A DNA stretch of 45,495 nt from Arachnia propionica (GTDB taxonomy: Bacteria; Actinomycetota; Actinomycetes; Propionibacteriales; Propionibacteriaceae), in contig NZ_RQYT01000021.1 in NCBI RefSeq assembly GCF_003932785.1, positions 1-45,495 of the forward strand, written 5' to 3'. Below are positions 41,642 through 45,495 of the stretch, in pieces; positions within the stretch are counted from its first letter, which is position 1, and every line of letters starts with the position of its first letter. A program made the position numbers and the translations under genes. The notes beneath the pieces were generated by a model. The model was not told the origin of the DNA. It searched no databases and saw nothing but the letters and a program-made list of their open reading frames with translations.

Positions 41642-42568
41642 TCATCGGGTGACGGCACCGGGCCCCGACCACCACTCGGTCACCCATCCCGCGCGGAAAC
41701 CCATCGCCTCCGCCTCGGATCTTGGGGCCACCAGCTCGACGAGCCGCTCCCCCCACCGGTCCATCGGCGCGACGGTGTGCAGCAGCGACGCCACCGCAGC
41801 AGCCACCGCGTGCAGGGTGCGGTCCTGATCCGACGACCACGGCCTGGGCCACGGGACCGGCTCCGGCGGCACCATCGGGTGGCTCGGCAGGGTTGCGTCC
41901 CACAAGCGCTCGTGGTGGGCGCAGATGTTGCGCACCCTCACGAAGGACTCCAGCCAGTTCTCCAGAACCGCCGCCGTCAGCCCCAACGACTGCGCCACCG
42001 CCTCCTTGTGCGCCGACTTCCGCAGCGCCCGGAACACCCGGGACAGCTGCCCGAGACTCAGCACCTCCACCATGAGCCACGACGGCGGCAGCTCGGGGCT
42101 GCGGTACCGCGTCAGGTACTCCTCCAGCGCGGGATGCGGCTGATCGACGGCCTGCTGCACGTTGCCCAGCAGGATCTTGTGGTCGGAGGCGTTGCCGAAC
42201 AGCGTCGACCTCAGGTACCAGTGCGGGTCCCCGTCGACCTGACTCATCACCTCGCTGAGCGCCGACCGGTACGCCACCTCGATGCGCGCCAAACCGTCGA
42301 GGACGAGCAGCCGGAGCCTCCGGTCGAAGGTGTACCGGTCGAGGAGGTCCTCGAAACTCACCCCCTCCCGGTAGCGGTGTCCCGTGCCGGGCATCTCGAA
42401 GCCCCGCGAGTACGGCTGCAACCGGTAGTAGCCGATGAGGAACAGGGTGCGGGCGGCGGCGTCACGGTCGGCGACCTCCAGGCCGCGCTCGATCATGAGG
42501 TCGATCAACTCCGACGAGCTCAGCGGCGGCTTCCGGAACACCCCGCCGCCACGCCTCGGGCCACCCAT
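41642..42568 (-). CDS. Abi_2 family (AbiD/AbiF-like) abortive infection protein
   Basis: The 308-residue protein matches the Abi_2 pattern: a KPPLSSSELIDLMIERGL start, RTLFLIGYYRLQPYS, FEDLLDRYTFDRRLRLLVLDGLARIEVAYRS and the HEPN-type catalytic site RNICAHHERLWD (Arg213-x4-His218). HEPN proteins of this family are RNases or RNA-binding factors that limit phage. It begins 9 nt after the stop of the ornithine carbamoyltransferase gene with AGGGG before the ATG, so it is probably co-transcribed with a housekeeping gene. An AbiF-type upstream noncoding RNA, known for some relatives, has no room here unless it overlaps argF. Confidence 0.87.
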   Translation of the reverse strand: MGGPRRGGGVFRKPPLSSSELIDLMIERGLEVADRDAAARTLFLIGYYRLQPYSRGFEMPGTGHRYREGVSFEDLLDRYTFDRRLRLLVLDGLARIEVAYRSALSEVMSQVDGDPHWYLRSTLFGNASDHKILLGNVQQAVDQPHPALEEYLTRYRSPELPPSWLMVEVLSLGQLSRVFRALRKSAHKEAVAQSLGLTAAVLENWLESFVRVRNICAHHERLWDATLPSHPMVPPEPVPWPRPWSSDQDRTLHAVAAAVASLLHTVAPMDRWGERLVELVAPRSEAEAMGFRAGWVTEWWSGPGAVTR

Positions 42569-42577
42569 GGCGTCCCC

Positions 42578-43570
42578 TCAGTCGGCGAGGGTCGCGACCA
42601 GCAACGCCTTGATGGTGTGCATCCGGTTCTCCGCCTGATCGAAGACGATGCTCGCCGGGGACTCGAACACCTCGTCGGTCACCTCCAGCGCCTCCAGACC
42701 CGTGACCTCGTGGACCTCGCGTCCCACCGTCGTGTTGAGGTCGTGGAACGCAGGGAGGCAGTGCATGAACCGCACCTCGGGATTCCCCGATGCCGCGAGC
42801 ATCGCCGCATCCACCTGGTAGGGGCGCAGCAACTCGATCCGTTCCGCCCACAGCTCCTTCGGCTCCCCCAGCGACAGCCACACGTCGGTGTGGATGAAGT
42901 CGACCCCGGCGACCCCCTCGGCGACGTCATCGGTGATCGTGATCCGCGCCCCCGTCATCGCGGCGATCTCCTCCGCCCGGGCACGCACCTCGTCGACGGT
43001 CTGGAGCTCTTTCGGGGCGACGAGCCGGATGTCCGCACCCACCATCGCAGCGGAGACGAGGTTGGAGTTGCCCATGTTGTTGCGGACATCACCGACGAAG
43101 GCCCACGACGTCTCCGCCAACGGTTTCCCGGAGTGCTCCCGCATGGTGAGCTGGTCGGCGAGCATCTGGGTGGGGTGCCAGGCGTCGGTGAGGCCGTTCC
43201 ACACCGGAACGCCTGCGTGGGCGGCCAGCGTCTCGACGGTGTCCTGCGCGAACCCGCGGTACTCGATCCCGTCGTACCAGCGTCCCAGCACACGGGCCGT
43301 GTCCGCCGCCGACTCCTTGTGCCCGATCTGCGACCCGGCCGGGTCGAGGTAGGTGCTGTGACCACCCTGTTCCATCATCGCGACCTCGAAGGCGCAGCGG
43401 GTCCGGGTGGAGGTCTTCTCGAACAACAGGGCGATCCGTTTGCCGAACAGGCGCTGCCCCTCCCGGCCCGACCGACGCTCCGCCTTGAGCTCGGCTGCCA
43501 TGTCGATGAGCCAACTCCACTCCTCAGGGGTGAGGTCGGTCTCCTTGGTGAAGCTGCGTCCCTTGAGCAT
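42578..43570 (-). CDS. argF: Ornithine carbamoyltransferase
   Basis: The enzyme makes citrulline from ornithine and carbamoyl phosphate, or works in reverse in the arginine deiminase pathway. The 330-residue protein has the carbamoyl-phosphate loop [13 protein letters not shown], the [24 protein letters not shown] block, the ornithine-binding HCLPAFHD and the C-terminal [18 protein letters not shown]. It resembles the long ArgI/ArcB group, so it could be arcB; no arcA, arcC or arg gene lies near to decide. AAAGGCGG precedes the ATG, and TAGTCT (43604-43599) is a likely -10. Confidence 0.92.
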   Translation of the reverse strand: MLKGRSFTKETDLTPEEWSWLIDMAAELKAERRSGREGQRLFGKRIALLFEKTSTRTRCAFEVAMMEQGGHSTYLDPAGSQIGHKESAADTARVLGRWYDGIEYRGFAQDTVETLAAHAGVPVWNGLTDAWHPTQMLADQLTMREHSGKPLAETSWAFVGDVRNNMGNSNLVSAAMVGADIRLVAPKELQTVDEVRARAEEIAAMTGARITITDDVAEGVAGVDFIHTDVWLSLGEPKELWAERIELLRPYQVDAAMLAASGNPEVRFMHCLPAFHDLNTTVGREVHEVTGLEALEVTDEVFESPASIVFDQAENRMHTIKALLVATLAD

Positions 43571-43629
43571 CGGCCCGCCTTTCATCGTCGAAGATCCAAG
43601 ACTACCGACACAGTGAGCCCACCCGCTTC

Positions 43630-43635
43630 TACCCT
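43630..43635 (+). promoter_or_regulatory. -10 box TACCCT, leaderless start of the PH-domain gene
   Basis: TACCCT lies 7 nt before the ATG at 43643, back to back with the argF promoter. Confidence 0.45.
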
Positions 43636-43642
43636 GTCCGAC

Positions 43643-44005
43643 ATGAGTGATGCCCCTCTTCGGATCTGGGTTTTCGTCGCGGAGATCCCCGTCCCCTCCG
43701 AGATCGGACAGTTCCTGGCCCCGGGGGAACAGCCGAGGCTCGCCTACCGCGGCTATCGGGACTGGACGGTGTTCACGGATCGGCGGTTCATCGTCCGTGA
43801 CGCACAGGGCATGACCGGGAACAGGACCGAGATGTTCTCCCTGCCCCATGCCGCGGTCAACGCCTGGTCGATCCGGGATCCGGGGCCGATGAACCTTGCC
43901 TCCGAGGTGAATCTGTGGACCTCCCCGGGGTTCATCAAGGTGAGCGTGGACCGTCGGGTGAATCTGCAACGCCTCACCATGGCGCTCACCCACGCCCTGG
44001 CCTGA
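43643..44005 (+). CDS. Bacterial PH-domain protein
   Basis: The 120-residue protein looks like a single bacterial pleckstrin-homology (bPH) domain: [50 protein letters not shown] and a C-terminal helix ([13 protein letters not shown]). The FTDRR(F/L)IV strand pattern is diagnostic of this fold. No membrane span. It is divergent from argF and convergent with the anti-sigma-like gene. Role unknown; oligomeric scaffolding is typical. Confidence 0.75.
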   Translation: MSDAPLRIWVFVAEIPVPSEIGQFLAPGEQPRLAYRGYRDWTVFTDRRFIVRDAQGMTGNRTEMFSLPHAAVNAWSIRDPGPMNLASEVNLWTSPGFIKVSVDRRVNLQRLTMALTHALA

Positions 44006-44025
44006 GCGGCCGGGGCGTGGGTGAG
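43985..44025. terminator. Strong bidirectional hairpin between convergent genes
   Basis: CTCACCCACGCC and GGCGTGGGTGAG form a 12-bp perfect stem, extended by CT/GG and GGCC/GGCC to 18 bp around a TGAGC loop. It covers the end of the PH-domain gene. There is no T tract on either side, so its efficiency as an intrinsic terminator is uncertain. Confidence 0.55.
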
Positions 44026-44029
44026 TGTC

Positions 44030-45334
44030 TCACTTGCAGGTGAGGTCCTCCTGCGGGAGGTCGGACAGCGCGATCGCCGACACCCCGTTCGACCCGTCCT
44101 GCGCCTGGGTCGTCCGCACCAGCATCGCGGTCTCGCCCCAGACGATGTTGTACTGGACGTTGTCCTGCGACGTGTCCTCGAGCGTCGCCTGGGTGCGGAG
44201 GTTGTGGATCCGGCGGGCCTCGGGAACCATCCAGTCGCCGGCCAGGCCGCCGTAGGTGTCGATCCACCAGTTCTTCATCTGGACCGGTTCGCCCCAGCTC
44301 GGGTGGTGCAGGAAGACCCCGCCGGTCTCGCCACTCTCCACCAGAACCGTCAGGTCACCGTCACGATCCATCACGGACCGGTCGACGTCTCCCTCGAGCA
44401 CCGGCGTCATCCTGCCGTCGGGATCGATGAACACGGCACCCTTGTCCACGAAGCCGACCTGACCGTCGCCGTTCACCGGGGGCAGGGGTTCGAAGGTCTG
44501 GTTCTCGAGGACGAGTGTCGCCTGGGTGCCGGCCTTGAGGTCCACGTGGTAGAGCCTCGCATCGTAGAAGGTCGGATCGCCGCTGTTCGGGGTGACCTTC
44601 CCGACCGTCACCCACAACTGCCCCATCGAGACGCCGTAGGTGGTGGTCGCCTCGGAGACCCCGGGGATCTCGACGGGTTGGCTGGCGGCCCCCGCCTGAC
44701 GGTCCCAGACCATGATCTGGTTGCCGGGCCTCTGGTACACCACGAATCGGCCATCGGTTCTCGGCTGCCCGCGTGAGATGTCCACGTTCTCGTCGATGAC
44801 GGTCTCGCCATCCTGCGTGGACTCCACGCTGAGCGTCGCGGTCTCCTCCCCGGTGGTCACCGACCTCAGCCGCACGGCCGGAGCGAGGAGAGCGACCGTG
44901 TCCTCGTCGTCGAAGGCCGGCTCGGCCTCGAAGGCCGCATGCCAGGACTGCGGCATCGGCAGCACACACTTCGGCTCCTCCCCCGGCTTCGGCGGGGCCT
45001 CGCCGGTCGAAGTGGTCGGCTCCGAACCGGTGGTGGCTTCGGTGGAGGCCGTGCTCGGCGTCGATGACGGGGCCCCTTCGGGAGCGGCGCTCGGCACCTC
45101 CGACGGCTTCACGCTCGGCACCGTCAGGACGTCCGGGCTGTGCCGGGACGACAACCCGTTGAGGTACAGCGCGCCCACCCCGGCGCCGACGGCGAACACC
45201 GCCACCGCGGTGACGGCGGCGATCCGCTGCCGGGCGCTCCGCCGCTGGCGGGCGTACTCCCACATGCCCTGCGAGTTGAGGGATGTGTCGCTGGACTGGT
45301 TGTGGAGCAGGTTTCTCAGGTCTCGAGTGTCCAT
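44030..45334 (-). CDS. Anti-sigma-like membrane protein with extracytoplasmic propeller-like domain
   Basis: The 434-residue protein has a short cytoplasmic N-terminus (MDTRDLRNLLHNQSSD), one membrane span (about 39-60) and a Ser/Thr/Pro-rich linker (about 65-120). A large outer domain follows with repeated strand motifs (GRFVVYQRPGNQIMVWDRQ, YGVSMGQLWVTVGK, DGDLTVLVESGETGGVFLHH). It begins 1 nt after the stop of a SigE-family sigma factor gene, so it is probably the membrane partner that holds or senses for that sigma factor. No canonical zinc-binding HxxxCxxC is present in the N-terminus, so the anti-sigma role is inferred from position. Confidence 0.7.
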   Translation of the reverse strand: MDTRDLRNLLHNQSSDTSLNSQGMWEYARQRRSARQRIAAVTAVAVFAVGAGVGALYLNGLSSRHSPDVLTVPSVKPSEVPSAAPEGAPSSTPSTASTEATTGSEPTTSTGEAPPKPGEEPKCVLPMPQSWHAAFEAEPAFDDEDTVALLAPAVRLRSVTTGEETATLSVESTQDGETVIDENVDISRGQPRTDGRFVVYQRPGNQIMVWDRQAGAASQPVEIPGVSEATTTYGVSMGQLWVTVGKVTPNSGDPTFYDARLYHVDLKAGTQATLVLENQTFEPLPPVNGDGQVGFVDKGAVFIDPDGRMTPVLEGDVDRSVMDRDGDLTVLVESGETGGVFLHHPSWGEPVQMKNWWIDTYGGLAGDWMVPEARRIHNLRTQATLEDTSQDNVQYNIVWGETAMLVRTTQAQDGSNGVSAIALSDLPQEDLTCK

Positions 45335-45335
45335 G

Positions 45336-45495
45336 TCAGGCTCCAATCGTCTCGAGGTCGACCACGCGCATCTTGTTCAGCGCGCGGGCAGTGGTTGACT
45401 TGACGGTGCCGACCGCAATCCCCAGTTCGTAGGCCGTCGCGGCCTCCGTCAGGTCGGCCAGATAACGAAGAGTGATAACCGCCCGTTCCCGCGGC
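45336..45495 (-). CDS. SigE-family RNA polymerase sigma factor, C-terminal part
   Basis: Only the last 52 codons lie in the window. They read PRERAVITLRYLADLTEAAT and then AYELGIAVGTVKSTTARALNKMR, the sigma region 4 helix-turn-helix that binds -35 elements, as in the SigE/SigM-like ECF group with GTVKSTTARAL. The rest of the gene is beyond the window edge. It is followed with 1 nt gap by the anti-sigma-like gene. Confidence 0.88.
   Translation of the reverse strand, partial: PRERAVITLRYLADLTEAATAYELGIAVGTVKSTTARALNKMRVVDLETIGA

Noticed and set aside
41639-43642. A 788-residue plus-strand protein covering argF and Abi_2
   Set aside because: It is an antisense shadow of two recognisable minus-strand genes; only its last 120 codons (the PH-domain gene) are real.

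Overview
This window comes from a high-G+C (about 70% by eye) Gram-positive chromosome of the Actinomycetota. The evidence is two divergent WhiB-type iron-sulfur regulators, an Rv1086-like Z-isoprenyl diphosphate synthase, an actinobacterial holin-X protein, the 'helicase/secretion neighbourhood' tad pilus cluster with a DUF4244 pilin, and many start codons placed for leaderless transcripts. The overall gene mix suggests the Propionibacteriaceae, but this is inference and no rRNA marker is present. No tRNA, rRNA, CRISPR array, transposase or prophage module was recognised.

Layout. 1-4.1 kb: a YwiC-like membrane protein, a small membrane protein, xseA-xseB (exonuclease VII), a Z-isoprenyl diphosphate synthase and a small membrane protein. 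4.1-25.2 kb is a long minus-strand block. In transcription order it holds ssd/cpaE-like, tadA, tadB, tadC, a beta-propeller-like gene, a DEAD/DEAH helicase with DUF1998-type cysteines, the DUF4244 pilin, TadE-like, TadG-like, a methyltransferase, topA, a CYTH/CHAD-like protein, tmk, holB, a DoxX-like protein, ricT (PSP1) and two tandem TAP-like alpha/beta hydrolases. Many neighbours overlap by ATGA or GTGA, which indicates translational coupling. 25.2-33.2 kb: a methyltransferase-like protein, holin-X, a NUDIX CoA pyrophosphatase, nth, a RidA protein, a 52-residue protein, two divergent whiB genes, a HAD phosphatase, serS, pheA and a WXG100-like protein. 33.5-37.0 kb: aat, an EcsC-like protein, alr and a Q/W-rich DUF4282-like membrane protein. 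37.2-40.8 kb: a 2-oxoacid dehydrogenase operon (E1 alpha, E1 beta, E2) behind a double palindrome. 40.8-42.6 kb is an accessory pocket with a truncated T7SS/ESX-partner-like ORF, a small orphan gene and an Abi_2 (AbiD/F-type HEPN) gene directly behind an ornithine carbamoyltransferase gene. The window ends with a PH-domain protein, an anti-sigma-like membrane protein and the 3' end of a SigE-family sigma factor gene.

The most unusual non-coding content is two families of long, palindromic intergenic repeats. Family A is a 71-75 bp element with 21-bp outer arms and an inner TTGAAACGTTTCAA palindrome (four copies). Family B is a 112-bp element made of three CGCCTGCC boxes followed by three inverted GGCAGGCG boxes at 19-20 bp spacing (two copies). 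One copy of each lies side by side at 33.25-33.44 kb. A second recurring signal is a TANNNT or CANNNT -10 box exactly 6-7 nt before the start codon of at least twelve genes, which implies widespread leaderless transcription and settles several start choices.
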